Positions 26,640 through 35,782 are shown, numbered from the stretch's first letter. The stretch: DNA of 63,538 nt from Paracoccus sp. JM45 (GCF_003590715.1 NZ_QQVY01000012.1:1-63538), one strand, 5' to 3'. Numbers and translations: made by a program. Notes: generated by a model not told the origin, from the sequence alone.

Positions 26640-27318
26640 GGATCACCTCGGGGTGTGACAGGAAATGCTGTTGGTGTTCTTGTGTCATGACAAAACCATC
26701 GGGATCATCGAAAATCATGCTGGTCATTTGTGTGCGGTGACAGGCAAGGGCGCGGGCTTTTGCTGAAATAGCACGGACTGACGCAGCAAGCTGGATGCCT
26801 GTGGCTTGACCATCGCAAAAACGGCCCCAGATTGGGTAGAACTGCAATTCAACATCTGGACGCATCCCGGCAATTAAAAGCGCTAGTTCTGCACAGCTTT
26901 CATGGTCGATATGCGGATCTTTACACCAGCTGGCTAGCAATAAGGCATTGGGTGGTATCATCGCGGCGACCTGCTCGGCGGATGCGGCATCTCGCGGGGC
27001 GTGGCAATCAGGATGTCCCAACCATTCGACAGCAGCATTCGGGGCAAGGACTTCGCAGGCTGCCCGCAGTTCGCATTCGCGTTCCCGGGCGATACGGGCA
27101 GGGAACCATGAACGCGATGCGGGGTGCGAGGCTGCACCGTCGGTTGCGCATATCACCTGACATGCGGTCCCCATCTGTGCGGCATCGAACAGCAGCGCGC
27201 CGCAGCCAAGGGTTTCGTCATCCGGATGGGGGGCAAGAATGGTTAAGGGACGGTTCTGCAGTAGATCAGCCACCTGAATGGTGGGGGCATCCGCGATATG
27301 GTCCAGAAAACGGCTCAT
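26626..27318 (-). CDS. PIG-L family N-deacetylase
   Basis: A 230-residue zinc-dependent deacetylase of the PIG-L/LmbE family, which removes acetyl groups from GlcNAc-type sugars. The zinc motif is H31-P-D-D-E (APHPDDETLGCGALLF), and the later histidine is in KDPHIDHESC. I took ATG 27318, which overlaps the preceding stop as ATGA, over the GTG three codons earlier. It is coupled to genes on both sides and is probably cytoplasmic, as no signal peptide is present. The context points to modification of an amino-sugar made by the glycosyltransferase. Confidence 0.88.
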   Translation of the reverse strand: MSRFLDHIADAPTIQVADLLQNRPLTILAPHPDDETLGCGALLFDAAQMGTACQVICATDGAASHPASRSWFPARIARERECELRAACEVLAPNAAVEWLGHPDCHAPRDAASAEQVAAMIPPNALLLASWCKDPHIDHESCAELALLIAGMRPDVELQFYPIWGRFCDGQATGIQLAASVRAISAKARALACHRTQMTSMIFDDPDGFVMTQEHQQHFLSHPEVILAPS

Positions 27319-28352
27319 CCGATCCACCGTGTCGAAAGGTTCGTGTCTGCCGCGATACTGGCCGTAGACGCCAGGGCCATGCCGTCCGGATTCGCTTGTC
27401 GCAGATACAGACCCAGATCACGTCTGATCCTGTCAGCAGGATGTCCCGTGGCAAAAGATGCAGCGCCAAGTGCCTGATCCATCAGCCCCAGCAAAGCTAC
27501 GGCCTCCTGCGCAGTGCGCAGGCGTGCAAGGATCGCGGCCTGGGCATCGCTTGGGGTGGCGCCGGAACGCTCGACCGTGGTGGCGGCTTGGGCAAGCCAC
27601 AGGCGCGCGGTTTCGCATGCTGTGATCATTCCGTGCAGCCGCATCGCTTGCAAAGGTGCCTTTACTTGATCGCGGCGGCGCAATTGATCAGCGGTGATCA
27701 TCGTCAGCCTCCGCATTGCCCCCATCTGCACAGCGGCATAACGCCAGACGCCGCCGTGGAAATGCGGTTCCGTTAGATAGCTGTCTGGTTCGCCTAATAT
27801 GACCCCGTCGGAAAGGGCGACCCCGTTCAGGTCACAGCGCCCCGAGGCAGTCGACGTCATGCCTGATACCTGCCATTCGTGCGGGAACAGGCGACCATGG
27901 AGGACTTTTCGCGGGAACAGTATTAAATTCAGGCCACGGTCGGATCGAGCTGTTACGATGATCTGATCCAGCACGTCCGCGCCGCTAGCGAATAATTTTT
28001 GACCTTGCAGGACGCCATTGTGGATATGTACGGGGTCGGGTCCGTCCGCCCCCCATATACCGTACAATTCGCCGCCCTTGGCCGGCCTGATCGGCCCACC
28101 ATGCAGATTTAACAGCTTGACCGCGTTCACATGACCCTCAAAAATTCTCCCGGCAGATAGGCTCGATTGTCCGAGCTGTGCCAAAGCATTCATCAGGGCT
28201 AGCGGCTCACGGGGATGATGCGCGAGGTCGACGGCTTCCTCCAGCACACCGCTGACACGTAGAGCCCGTGCGATACTGGGTCCTGAAGGTCCGTCCGGCC
28301 CGTCGTCAGGCAGATCCAGCAGCAATTGAGCGGCCAGTTTCGCACCCGTCAT
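27315..28352 (-). CDS. Acyl-CoA dehydrogenase-like flavoprotein
   Basis: A 345-residue protein with the acyl-CoA dehydrogenase fold in a shortened or diverged form: LYGIWGADGPDPVHIHNGVL and GQKLFASGADVLDQIIVTAR correspond to the middle beta-domain, and the helical C-terminal domain includes ATTVERSGATPSDAQAAILA. The usual active-site glutamate region is not obvious, so the substrate may not be a CoA ester. ATGA overlaps join it to the glycosyltransferase before it and the deacetylase after it. Finding this family between sugar-modifying enzymes is odd; similar clusters occur in other proteobacteria as far as I recall, without a described product. Confidence 0.8.
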   Translation of the reverse strand: MTGAKLAAQLLLDLPDDGPDGPSGPSIARALRVSGVLEEAVDLAHHPREPLALMNALAQLGQSSLSAGRIFEGHVNAVKLLNLHGGPIRPAKGGELYGIWGADGPDPVHIHNGVLQGQKLFASGADVLDQIIVTARSDRGLNLILFPRKVLHGRLFPHEWQVSGMTSTASGRCDLNGVALSDGVILGEPDSYLTEPHFHGGVWRYAAVQMGAMRRLTMITADQLRRRDQVKAPLQAMRLHGMITACETARLWLAQAATTVERSGATPSDAQAAILARLRTAQEAVALLGLMDQALGAASFATGHPADRIRRDLGLYLRQANPDGMALASTASIAADTNLSTRWIG

Positions 28353-29380
28353 GCCGCCACCACGCGTTTGCGCGAAAGCCACTCGGCGAATTGCGGGCGG
28401 ATGATGTCGGTCGTCAATTGCGCTAGAAGAGGTAAGGCCGTCTCAAGATCGGATGCCCGCATGCGGGGTCCCGGTGAAGTGCTGCGGTCAGGATAGGGTT
28501 GCGGACTGCCATACATGGCATCGGACCAGAGTTGCGCCAGCAATTTTGGCGACAGCATTGCTTGATCAGCGTAGGGATCTTCGTCCTGCATGCGCTGGCG
28601 CAGGCACTCGGCCATTCCACCCGCCGCCCGCCCGCGCAACCGGCCCGAGACCCTTGCCCGCATCCCGTCGCAATAGTTCACGACCAATCCGGCAGTTTCA
28701 GCACGATACACCATAGCGCGATCCTCGCTGCAGGGTCGGTCGGGCAGGCCCCCGACGGCCAAGAAAGCTTGGACGCGCATCGCCATACAGGCACCCGATT
28801 CCATATAATGCGGGCGGACCGATCCAATGGCTTGCCGTCCTGCCATCTGGTCAAGATAATGCCTGACTTCATGCATCATAGTGGCATAGGAAAATTCAGC
28901 CCGCGTGATCCGTCCCCCTGAGGGGGTCGCCATTACACGGGGCACTCGCGCCGTGATCCGCCCGCAGACCAGATCCGCGCCACCGGCCATGGCCATCAGC
29001 GCGGATATCATCCACATCGGGTCGGGGATTGCGTCTGCATCGGTAGTCATCAGCAGCCCGCCTTGCGATGCTGCGACACGCATGGCCATGCCTCTGGCGT
29101 GGCCGGCGCTAGCTTGGTTCTGGGAAAATTCGGTTTCTAGTACCTGGAGACTCAGGGCAGGATAATTTAGCCTGCGGGCAATCTTCGCGCTTGCGTCGGT
29201 CGTGTTGTTGATCAGTAAGGTGACTGTCACCGGTACGGGGACAATACTGGCACCGACGTCCAGCGCGGATAACAGCTTGGGAAGCCGCGTGGCCTCGTTT
29301 CGGACGGGCACTGCAACTGCAATATGGTTCAGCGATGTCAAGCTTGTTGCGGAACGGGTCATGGGCGCGGAACCATCCAA
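28349..29380 (-). CDS. Family 2 glycosyltransferase
   Basis: A 343-residue GT-A fold glycosyltransferase. HIAVAVPVRNEATRLPKLLS opens the nucleotide-sugar domain, and LLMTTDADAIPDPMWMISAL contains the metal-binding DAD. The acceptor side includes GGLPDRPCSEDRAMVYRAET (the ED-type base). There is no large membrane region, so it is unlike processive NodC. The start is set by AGAGGAGG followed 7 nt later by TTG (29380); an ATG at 29362 is the alternative. It is first in the cluster and is coupled to the acyl-CoA dehydrogenase-like gene. Confidence 0.87.
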   Translation of the reverse strand: MDGSAPMTRSATSLTSLNHIAVAVPVRNEATRLPKLLSALDVGASIVPVPVTVTLLINNTTDASAKIARRLNYPALSLQVLETEFSQNQASAGHARGMAMRVAASQGGLLMTTDADAIPDPMWMISALMAMAGGADLVCGRITARVPRVMATPSGGRITRAEFSYATMMHEVRHYLDQMAGRQAIGSVRPHYMESGACMAMRVQAFLAVGGLPDRPCSEDRAMVYRAETAGLVVNYCDGMRARVSGRLRGRAAGGMAECLRQRMQDEDPYADQAMLSPKLLAQLWSDAMYGSPQPYPDRSTSPGPRMRASDLETALPLLAQLTTDIIRPQFAEWLSRKRVVAA

Positions 29381-29626
29381 CGTGAACCTCCTCTGGCTGC
29401 AAGTGGATAACCACGCAGCAGGGCATGACGTTCCTCTAACAAATAGCAACTTAGACGCGTTCAACAGTTTATCGATTTTGAAAAATCGGGCTGGCATGAC
29501 AACGATGCATGTCGGATCGTGCGGAATGTCCGGTACATGGATACGGTCGGACTTCCTAGCAGTCTATGCATTCCACGCCGCGTAGCTTTGACGATAGTAT
29601 AGCAAAGCTTTTTGAATCGCGCTGGT

Positions 29627-30912
29627 TTCACCGGAGACCTATAGCTTCATTTCACGCGACCATATCGAGCACGTCGCGCTGTGCATAGAAGTTCTCTTCA
29701 GCCTCTGCTTGCGGGATGTTTCCGATGGGCCCAAGCAGGCGCCGGTTGTTGAACCAATCGACCCAGCCAAGGGTGGCCATTTCCAGATCCTGCATGTTGC
29801 GCCATGGACCAGTTCGGTTTTGTAAAGACCGTTTATCGTCTCGGCGAGGGCGTTGTCATACGAGTCACCGACACTGCCGACCGACGGTTCGATGCCAGCC
29901 TCGGCCAAGCGCTCCGTGTATCGAATGGATAAATATTGCCCGCCGCGGTCCGAATGGTGAACCAGTCTACTTTTCTGGACGGGGCGTCGATCATGCAGGG
30001 CCTGCTCCAAAGCATCGAGCACAAAGTCCGTTTTGGCGGACCGCGAGACCCGCCACCCGACGATGCGATCGGCGAACGTGTCGATGACAAAAGCCACGTA
30101 GATAAAGCCCTGCCATGTGGACACATACGTAAAATCACTGACCCAGAGAAGGTTCGGGGCTGGTGCTCGGAACACGCGGTTCACCTTGTCACGGGGACAA
30201 GGCGCTGATGTGTCAGGGACGGTTGTTTTGACCTCCTTGCCGCGCACAGCCCCACGCATGCCGTTCTGTTTCATCAGCCGCTCCGCCGTGCAGCGCGCCA
30301 GATCAAGCCCTCGCGTTTGAGCTGATGCCATGCCTTGCGGACCCCGTAGACATGGTAATTCTCGTCCCAGACCCGCTTGATCTCGGGGCGTAGCTCCGTG
30401 TCGCGCTGATGCCGGGCCGAAGCTTTGGATGGATCAGCAAGGCAAACCAAGCGGTGGTAATATGTTGACGGTGCAATCGGCAGCACCCTGCAGATCGACT
30501 CGACACCGTAAACAATGCGCTGATCCTCAATGAAGGCGATCATCACTTCAGTGGGCGGTCGAGTTCCACTTGCGCAAAACAAGCTGACGCCTTGCGGAGA
30601 CTTTCATTCGCCTGGCGCAGCTCGCGAACTTCACGTTCCAGTGCCTTGATCCGATCCCGTTCCTTAGTGGTCACACCATCTCGCATGCCACTGTCTTTCT
30701 CGGCCTGCTTGACCCATCCGTTCAAGGTCTTGGGAATACAGCCAATCTTGGGTGCAATGGCCGCGATCGCGCCTGCCTGCGTTTCGTATGAGCCTTGATG
30801 CTCGAACACCATCCGGACAGCACGTGCGCGGACCTCGGCCGAGTAGCGATTTGCCATTCTGCTTTTCGTCATAACCATCATCCTTACTTAAGTTGATGGT
30901 CTCCGACAAAAT
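29627..30912 (-). mobile_element. IS3-family element with frameshifted orfB
   Basis: OrfA (30543-30881, [20 protein letters not shown] to [11 protein letters not shown]) looks intact. OrfB begins at MIAFIEDQRIVYGVESICRV, shifts frame near 30303 at KREGL, continues with the DDE core (LLWVSDFTYVSTWQGFIYVA, VHHSDRGGQYLSIRYTERLA, NALAETINGLYKTELVH), and shifts again near 29800. The ends share CGGAGACC. The element lies just upstream of the glycosyltransferase cluster and is not active as read. The two shifts are separate from the usual programmed A/B shift. Confidence 0.82.
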
Positions 30913-30936
30913 CGAAGCGATTCACTGACCCGTGGC

Positions 30937-30960
30937 GATTCAATTTCGTTTAACAGAGCC
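30937..30960. repeat. Orphan IS5-type terminus
   Basis: TTCAATTTCGTTTAACAGAGCC resembles the IS5 ends at 215-230 and 823-838. It stands alone beside the IS3 copy, which suggests that IS3 landed in an IS5 that has since been lost. Confidence 0.55.
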
Positions 30961-31052
30961 ACTTCAGACCCGCGGCATAGTAGTAACTGGCCTTATAACG
31001 CTGACATTAAAATGACCGTCAGGCACACGACACGATCAAACCGCCTATAGTA

Positions 31053-31304
31053 TTATTCTATCTGACGTTCTTGAAAGCTATCCAACAACGCGACTAAATC
31101 GCGTAATCGTTCACCTTGTACCAAAACGTGGTCCGTCGTTGCCCGGGCGGCTGCGTCCGAATTGCCTGTCTTGATTGCAAGCGCGATGGTGAGGTTCAAG
31201 CTTTCGGTAGCGTTCCCTCGCCATTGGAATTGAGCCGTTGGAATCAATGATTTGATATAGATGATCTTGCGGATCACCGGGTCAAAGGCAGAGAGCGAAA
31301 TCAA
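31053..31304 (-). pseudogene. GntR-family regulator, FCD-domain fragment
   Basis: An 83-codon minus-strand frame whose sequence (FQWRGNATESLNLTIALAIK, GNSDAAARATTDHVLVQGER) matches the last helices of the FCD ligand-binding domain of GntR regulators. The winged helix and the first part of FCD are missing; IS256 sequence joins at about 31320. No partner gene remains, so its original regulon is lost. Confidence 0.65.
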
Positions 31305-31352
31305 CCCCTGCCAAGCCTTGCGCCAGGCGGAGGGAACGAAAGCGTATTACTA

Positions 31353-31454
31353 GCCCAGTTTTCCGCGAAAGTATCCAACGCGATGCCCGCATAATCGGTG
31401 GTCGGGGCATTGTAAATCCGACGCAGATCAGCAGCCATCTCGTAGCGGTTCTTC
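31353..31454 (-). pseudogene. IS256-family transposase fragment
   Basis: On the minus strand the frame RYEMAADLRRIYNAPTTDYA followed by GIALDTFAENW is the C-terminal region of mutator-type (IS256) transposases. Only about 35 codons are recognisable, next to the end of the replication initiator. Confidence 0.65.
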
Positions 31455-31549
31455 TAGGTACAGAAATCCAGAGAGTGGAGCATGGGGTCGACGCCGCCGT
31501 GTTTAGGAAGGCGACAATGATGGCGTCACGAACCTTGACCCGCGCAGTG

Positions 31550-32725
31550 TTAGAAATCCTCAAACAGACCCGGAGACATTTCGTCCCAGAAAGCGATTAT
31601 TCGAGCCGCATTGAGAGGTGACAACCAGCCATGCTTATCAAAATCCTCGCGTAGCGGTGCACTAGAAAGCTGGCTCATGAACAATCGTCGATCGGCATCA
31701 CGCTGCGTAGGACTACGTTCTTTGACACGATCCATAATACGCCGCAATTGTTCAGCTCGCGGACTTGTTGGAACAACTGCGGTGATAGGTGCTGCTGCGC
31801 TGAAGTCGCCGTCAAGCGCTGCACTTAGATAACCAACCTTACTTTTGACGTTAGGACGCTGATCGACATAAGCCAGTTTGGCCGCGACCTGATCCTCGCC
31901 ATGCGCTGTCAACCACTGTTTGGCAAGACGATCACTGACTCCGAGTGCGAGCAAGCGAACATAAACCTGACTATGGCGGGCCCCTGCCCCATCATCTATA
32001 TTAAGAATGGCAAGCTGTGGGTTTTCACTAATCTTAAAACGTATTTCAGTAACCACCCTGCCCCGCCGTCGGGTTTCCGGCGTTAGAATAATATTGCTCG
32101 TCCGGTTGACCTCGGACACAGCAGGCTTAATGATCTTTGCATTGAGATGCTTGAACATTTCGTAATAGGCTGAATTATCGACCCCCATCAGGCGGCGGAA
32201 TAGATCCAGAGGCCACCAGCCGGTCGATCCGGTTCTCACAAACCTATAACAATTTTCATAAAGCGCCAATGCATGACCAGATGTAAAGCGGCGCTGAATG
32301 TTCAGATTTATCAGGGCAAACACTTTTGGGTCGTGCAGCTTTTCAGCCAAAGCGGGAGAATAGGCGTATTCGCAGACCCCTCCTTTCAGTTTGGCATAAC
32401 TTAGCAAGCTAGACACCCCCCATTCTTGCTGCCCTTTTTCATCCAGCATGTCCCATTCGGCAACAGTTTCGACGAGGCCACGCAAGGAATGCTTAAGCGT
32501 CTCCATATCATTGGAGTTATAACCGATCATAAGACAAAGAGTTCGTGCATCGACGCTGTGGCTTCGTCTTGTATTCAGTGTGTCGTACGCATTTAGCAAT
32601 AAAACGTTGGAAAGTTTTCGTTGAAGTAACGTCAGCTTTCCGGACACATGGATAGCGGCGACGTTTTTCTTTACAGCTCCGCGTCGCAAAGCACCGACTA
32701 GCCTTTCTTTAGGAATATCGTCCAT
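31550..32725 (-). CDS. Plasmid replication initiator (Rep_3-like)
   Basis: A 391-residue initiator protein. The N-terminal AAIHVSGKLTLLQRKLSNVL is the typical opening of Rep_3 (PF01051) winged-helix initiators, followed by GYNSNDMETLKHSLRGLVET and a second winged-helix region near TGWWPLDLFRRLMGVDNSAY. The C-terminal 100 residues are variable. The ribosome site is AAGGCGG. It reads away from an iteron array at 32930-33039 and diverges from parA, a complete basic replicon. Roseobacter DnaA-like replicases have similar neighbourhoods and are the main alternative label. Confidence 0.78.
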   Translation of the reverse strand: MDDIPKERLVGALRRGAVKKNVAAIHVSGKLTLLQRKLSNVLLLNAYDTLNTRRSHSVDARTLCLMIGYNSNDMETLKHSLRGLVETVAEWDMLDEKGQQEWGVSSLLSYAKLKGGVCEYAYSPALAEKLHDPKVFALINLNIQRRFTSGHALALYENCYRFVRTGSTGWWPLDLFRRLMGVDNSAYYEMFKHLNAKIIKPAVSEVNRTSNIILTPETRRRGRVVTEIRFKISENPQLAILNIDDGAGARHSQVYVRLLALGVSDRLAKQWLTAHGEDQVAAKLAYVDQRPNVKSKVGYLSAALDGDFSAAAPITAVVPTSPRAEQLRRIMDRVKERSPTQRDADRRLFMSQLSSAPLREDFDKHGWLSPLNAARIIAFWDEMSPGLFEDF

Positions 32726-32766
32726 GCGCCGCCTTGTCTCTATTTTATGGGCAGTATGGCAAACAG

Positions 32767-32862
32767 GGCACCCAAGGGCAACTCGGATATAGGCACCTAA
32801 ATCCGTAGTTTTGCTGTCCTGTATGTGGGCACCTTAAAACCAAGGCGGAGGCTAAAGGCACC
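32767..32862. repeat. Four inverted half-iterons at the rep promoter
   Basis: GGCACC recurs at 32767, 32792, 32828 and 32857, three times followed by TA or TT. It is the reverse complement of the GGTGC(C) core of the iterons further right. Their place just upstream of the rep start and opposite orientation fit autoregulation by Rep dimers. Confidence 0.6.
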
Positions 32863-32897
32863 TATTTACGGTCTAGGCCATGCGCAGGCGAAGCTAA

Positions 32898-32922
32898 TAA
32901 ACGACAAACTCGCTGTCGTTTA
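32898..32922. repeat. 9-bp inverted repeat in the origin
   Basis: TAAACGACA (32898-32906) and TGTCGTTTA (32914-32922) form a perfect stem across a 7-nt loop. It separates the half-iterons from the direct iterons. It may be a Rep-dimer operator or single-strand initiation structure. Confidence 0.6.
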
Positions 32923-32929
32923 GGGTCAT

Positions 32930-33039
32930 CCTGCGAATTATTACCTATTGTCCTGCGAATTGGTGCTAATGGCCCTGTAAGCGGGTGCTTATCATCCTGC
33001 ATACAGGTCCCCCTCAGCCTGTATGCAGGTGCTTTAATA
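32930..33039. repeat. Origin of replication: five 22-bp iterons and AT-rich stretch
   Basis: CCTG begins at 32930, 32952, 32974, 32996 and 33018, an exact 22-bp period. The repeats share CCTGY...GGTGCT with variation (units 2, 3 and 5 are closest). Helical spacing of about two turns is standard for Rep-binding iterons. Beyond them, 33033-33080 is strongly AT-rich (GAATAAGTATATGATAGATA) and is the likely melting region. This identifies oriV for the rep gene at 31550-32725. Confidence 0.85.
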
Positions 33040-33142
33040 TGAATAAGTATATGATAGATATATAAATTATAGCCGCAAAGCTTTTAAAGATCTTAAAGTT
33101 CTTACAAACTATATGTGAGGTGTTTTGTATCGATTTCTTTTA

Positions 33143-33157
33143 GTTTCGCCGCGAAAC
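33143..33157. promoter_or_regulatory. parS-like palindrome upstream of parA
   Basis: GTTTCGC-C-GCGAAAC, a perfect 7-bp inverted repeat about 85 nt before parA. Its outer GTTTC...GAAAC matches the chromosomal parS pattern. The extended AGTTTCGCNGCGAAACCT recurs inside parB at 34701-34718. Likely centromere or ParB operator. Confidence 0.7.
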
Positions 33158-33243
33158 CTTACTAATCCTAGAAGTTTGGCTTCTCGACATGCTATAGATT
33201 TGCTAGAACGGCGAAGAACACATTACATAGCAAAGGGATCGTG

Positions 33244-34647
33244 ATGTCCTCGAAAGAAGCTACTCCCCCTTACTTCAACATTGATCCTGAAGCTGCTGCC
33301 AAACGACTATCCGCCCCAATTGATACCGCTCGATTCGCGCGGGCCGCTGCCTTTGCCGCCAGAGGCAGGCAAGATCTAGCGGAGAGAGGTTACGCACCTG
33401 ATGGAAAGAAGCGGCTTAGACGCTTTTCTACATGGGAGGTATGTCGCTATTTAATCCCCGTCGCACCGGCACATTTTAGACGTGTTTTGAGTAAGCATCC
33501 TGATTTGCCACAGGGGACTGGGGAGGGTAATTCCAAGTGGTTTTCACTTGAAGATGTCCTTCGCTTACGTGATCATTTTGCGACCGAAGGTGCAGCTGAT
33601 CGAGAGTACCGCCCTTGGCGTCCGAATGGTCAGCCTGCAAAGATCATTGCAGTCGCGAATTTCAAAGGTGGTGTGGGGAAAACCTCCACCGCAGCGCATC
33701 TTGCGATGTCGGCAGCGTTGGACGGCTATAAGGTACTGGTTATTGACTTGGATAGTCAGGGAAGTATGACGTCGATCATGGGCGGCGATGTCCCTGATGA
33801 ATGGTCTACGGCTTTTCCGCTTCTGGCAAAAGATTACGCTATGGCGCTTCAGGTCGAAAATCGCATTAGAGCGGCCGCCGGGCAGCCCCCCCTACCCTTC
33901 GATGAAACCCTGACTGAGGCACTGAAGCTTGGCGCCCGAGACGTTATCCAATCAACGCATTGGCCAAACATTGATCTTTTAGGCGCCCAGCTGAACCTGT
34001 ATTGGGCAGAATTCCAAGTACCAGTCTGGCGTATGGGTTTGCGGGGTTGGCCCCTATGGGATGCCTTGGGTAATGCTTTAAACAGCGACAGGATCTTAGA
34101 TGATTACGATCTGGTCATCATCGATACGCCTCCTGCACTTGGGTACCTAACGATTAATGCACTGGCAGCTGCCGATATTTTACTGGTTCCACTTGGCGCG
34201 ACGTTTCTGGAATTTGACTCGACCGGCCGCTTTTTCGATATGTTGTATTCAACCTTTGCCAGCGTGGAAGACGGAGAGAACGCGGCACGACGGCGAGATG
34301 GCTTGCCCGAAATGCGCTTTGAGTGGGACGCTGTTCGGGCCATCATTACGCGGTTCGACGCGGCGCAACAGACCGATCTGGCGAATGTAATCCAAGCCTA
34401 TTTCGGAGATTTTATGACAACTTACCGGCAAGAGTTGACGGCGATGGTCGGGCAGGCGGGTGAGCAAGTTAATGGTATCTACGAAGCGGACTACCGGGAT
34501 TTCAATCGTGACACATACGTTCGCGGCCGAGAGACCTTTGATAGGACGTGGGCTGAAGTAAAGGAACTTGTACTAGGTTCATGGTGGCGAGATGTTCAAA
34601 TGGAACACGGTAATGCAGTAAAAGCGGAGGCTGAAGATAATGGCTAA
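33244..34647 (+). CDS. parA: Plasmid partition ATPase ParA
   Basis: A 467-residue type Ia ParA with an N-terminal DNA-binding extension (about 1-125; KRLRRFSTWEVCRYLIPVAP, KWFSLEDVLRLRDHF) followed by the ATPase domain. The deviant Walker A is FKGGVGKTSTAAHL with K141 and K146. VLVIDLDSQGSMTSIMG is the A' motif and LVIIDTPPALGYLTINAL is Walker B. The start may also be the GTG one codon earlier; AAAGGGA precedes both. It overlaps parB by 8 nt. The N-terminal extension suggests that it represses its own operon, perhaps through the palindrome at 33143. Confidence 0.93.
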   Translation: MSSKEATPPYFNIDPEAAAKRLSAPIDTARFARAAAFAARGRQDLAERGYAPDGKKRLRRFSTWEVCRYLIPVAPAHFRRVLSKHPDLPQGTGEGNSKWFSLEDVLRLRDHFATEGAADREYRPWRPNGQPAKIIAVANFKGGVGKTSTAAHLAMSAALDGYKVLVIDLDSQGSMTSIMGGDVPDEWSTAFPLLAKDYAMALQVENRIRAAAGQPPLPFDETLTEALKLGARDVIQSTHWPNIDLLGAQLNLYWAEFQVPVWRMGLRGWPLWDALGNALNSDRILDDYDLVIIDTPPALGYLTINALAAADILLVPLGATFLEFDSTGRFFDMLYSTFASVEDGENAARRRDGLPEMRFEWDAVRAIITRFDAAQQTDLANVIQAYFGDFMTTYRQELTAMVGQAGEQVNGIYEADYRDFNRDTYVRGRETFDRTWAEVKELVLGSWWRDVQMEHGNAVKAEAEDNG

Positions 34648-35782
34648 GCGCAGGCGGCTGGAAACTCCTAGCACAGATGATCTTTCACGGATCGAAGAGC
34701 AGTTTCGCAGCGAAACCTCAGATAGATATAGCTCGGGACGCGGGGTTGCGCCGATTGCGCAAATGGCGGCTGATAGCGCGTCGTTGTCCCAGACGGACAG
34801 TCCTGACGCGCGGGAACAACGGGCACGCCTCGAGGCGGACTCTAGTCGCCTTGCACAAGTTCAAGCAGATGGTCTTCTCATGGTCGAACTGCCAGTTGAG
34901 TTGATCGACGAGGCAGCGATGATCCGTGACCGCATGGTTATGGATGAGGATGGGATACAGGAATTACGGCAATCAATATCTGTTCACGGCTTGCGACTTC
35001 CAATCGAAGTTTTCGAACTAGAAACACCTAGCGATAATGGGCAGCGGTACGGTCTGCTTTCAGGGTATCGCCGTCTACTAGCAATGCGAGGCTTGTATGA
35101 ACTAACTCAGGCAGAAAAATACAAAACTATACGTACCCTGATACGACCACGGGAAAGCAGCGCCAATGCATTCGTTTCTATGGTTGAGGAGAATGAAGTC
35201 CGCGAAGAGCTAAGCCATTTTGAACGGGGTAGGGTAGCTGTAATAGCCGCCCAACAGGGGGCATTTGCCAGCACCGAGGAAGCGGTAAATAAGCTCTTTG
35301 CGACCGGCTCAAAAGCAAAAAGATCAAAAATTAGATCTTTTTCTCTTATATTTGAAGAGCTTGGGGACATGCTGGATTTTCCAGAAGGATTGACCGAGCG
35401 CCGCGGTCTTCAACTTTCGGCAGCCTTAAGGCAGGGGGCGGAAAGTAGTTTGCGGATAGCTTTGTCCAATGTGACCCCGCAAAACGCAGACGAGGAATGG
35501 CACGCAATTGAACCGGTTCTTGACCAATTGAACCGAGTTCCAAAAGAAAAAAAGAGGGGTGGTCGTCCTAAAGCACTATCGAAAGCCAGCAGTTTTCTGG
35601 GTGACAAAACGCTAACAACGGCAAACGGGGTGACAATCAGATGTGCAGTGGATCGTGACAGATATATTCTCAGTTTTGAAGGACAAGCTGTTACGTCTCA
35701 TATGATTGACGATCTATTGATAAATATACGAGACATTGTTGAAAGTGGGGCACGGCGTCGCGAACCAGACGAATTGGGTTAA
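34640..35782 (+). CDS. parB: Plasmid partition protein ParB
   Basis: A 380-residue ParB. The CTPase/ParB domain spans about residues 80-200 (LPVELIDEAAMIRDRMVMDE, YGLLSGYRRLLAMRGL, VSMVEENEVREELSHFERGR) and is followed by a central HTH region and a C-terminal dimer domain. A basic, low-complexity N-terminal segment would stimulate ParA. The coding sequence contains a parS-like palindrome (34702-34716) at its codons 21-26. It is translationally coupled to parA through an 8-nt overlap. Confidence 0.92.
   Translation: MAKRRRLETPSTDDLSRIEEQFRSETSDRYSSGRGVAPIAQMAADSASLSQTDSPDAREQRARLEADSSRLAQVQADGLLMVELPVELIDEAAMIRDRMVMDEDGIQELRQSISVHGLRLPIEVFELETPSDNGQRYGLLSGYRRLLAMRGLYELTQAEKYKTIRTLIRPRESSANAFVSMVEENEVREELSHFERGRVAVIAAQQGAFASTEEAVNKLFATGSKAKRSKIRSFSLIFEELGDMLDFPEGLTERRGLQLSAALRQGAESSLRIALSNVTPQNADEEWHAIEPVLDQLNRVPKEKKRGGRPKALSKASSFLGDKTLTTANGVTIRCAVDRDRYILSFEGQAVTSHMIDDLLINIRDIVESGARRREPDELG
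34702..34716. promoter_or_regulatory. parS-like palindrome inside parB
   Basis: GTTTCGC-A-GCGAAAC, identical to the site at 33143-33157 except for the central base, with the same flanking A and CT. An intragenic parS is known in some partition loci. Two copies 1.56 kb apart bracket parA. Confidence 0.65.

Noticed and set aside
26832..27776. 314-codon plus-strand open frame
   Set aside because: It is antisense to the PIG-L deacetylase and the acyl-CoA dehydrogenase-like gene, with arginine- and histidine-rich shadow composition.
32930..33039. CRISPR array
   Set aside because: The repeats are 22 bp end to end without spacers and lie in a plasmid origin, so they are iterons. No CRISPR array or cas gene was seen in the window.
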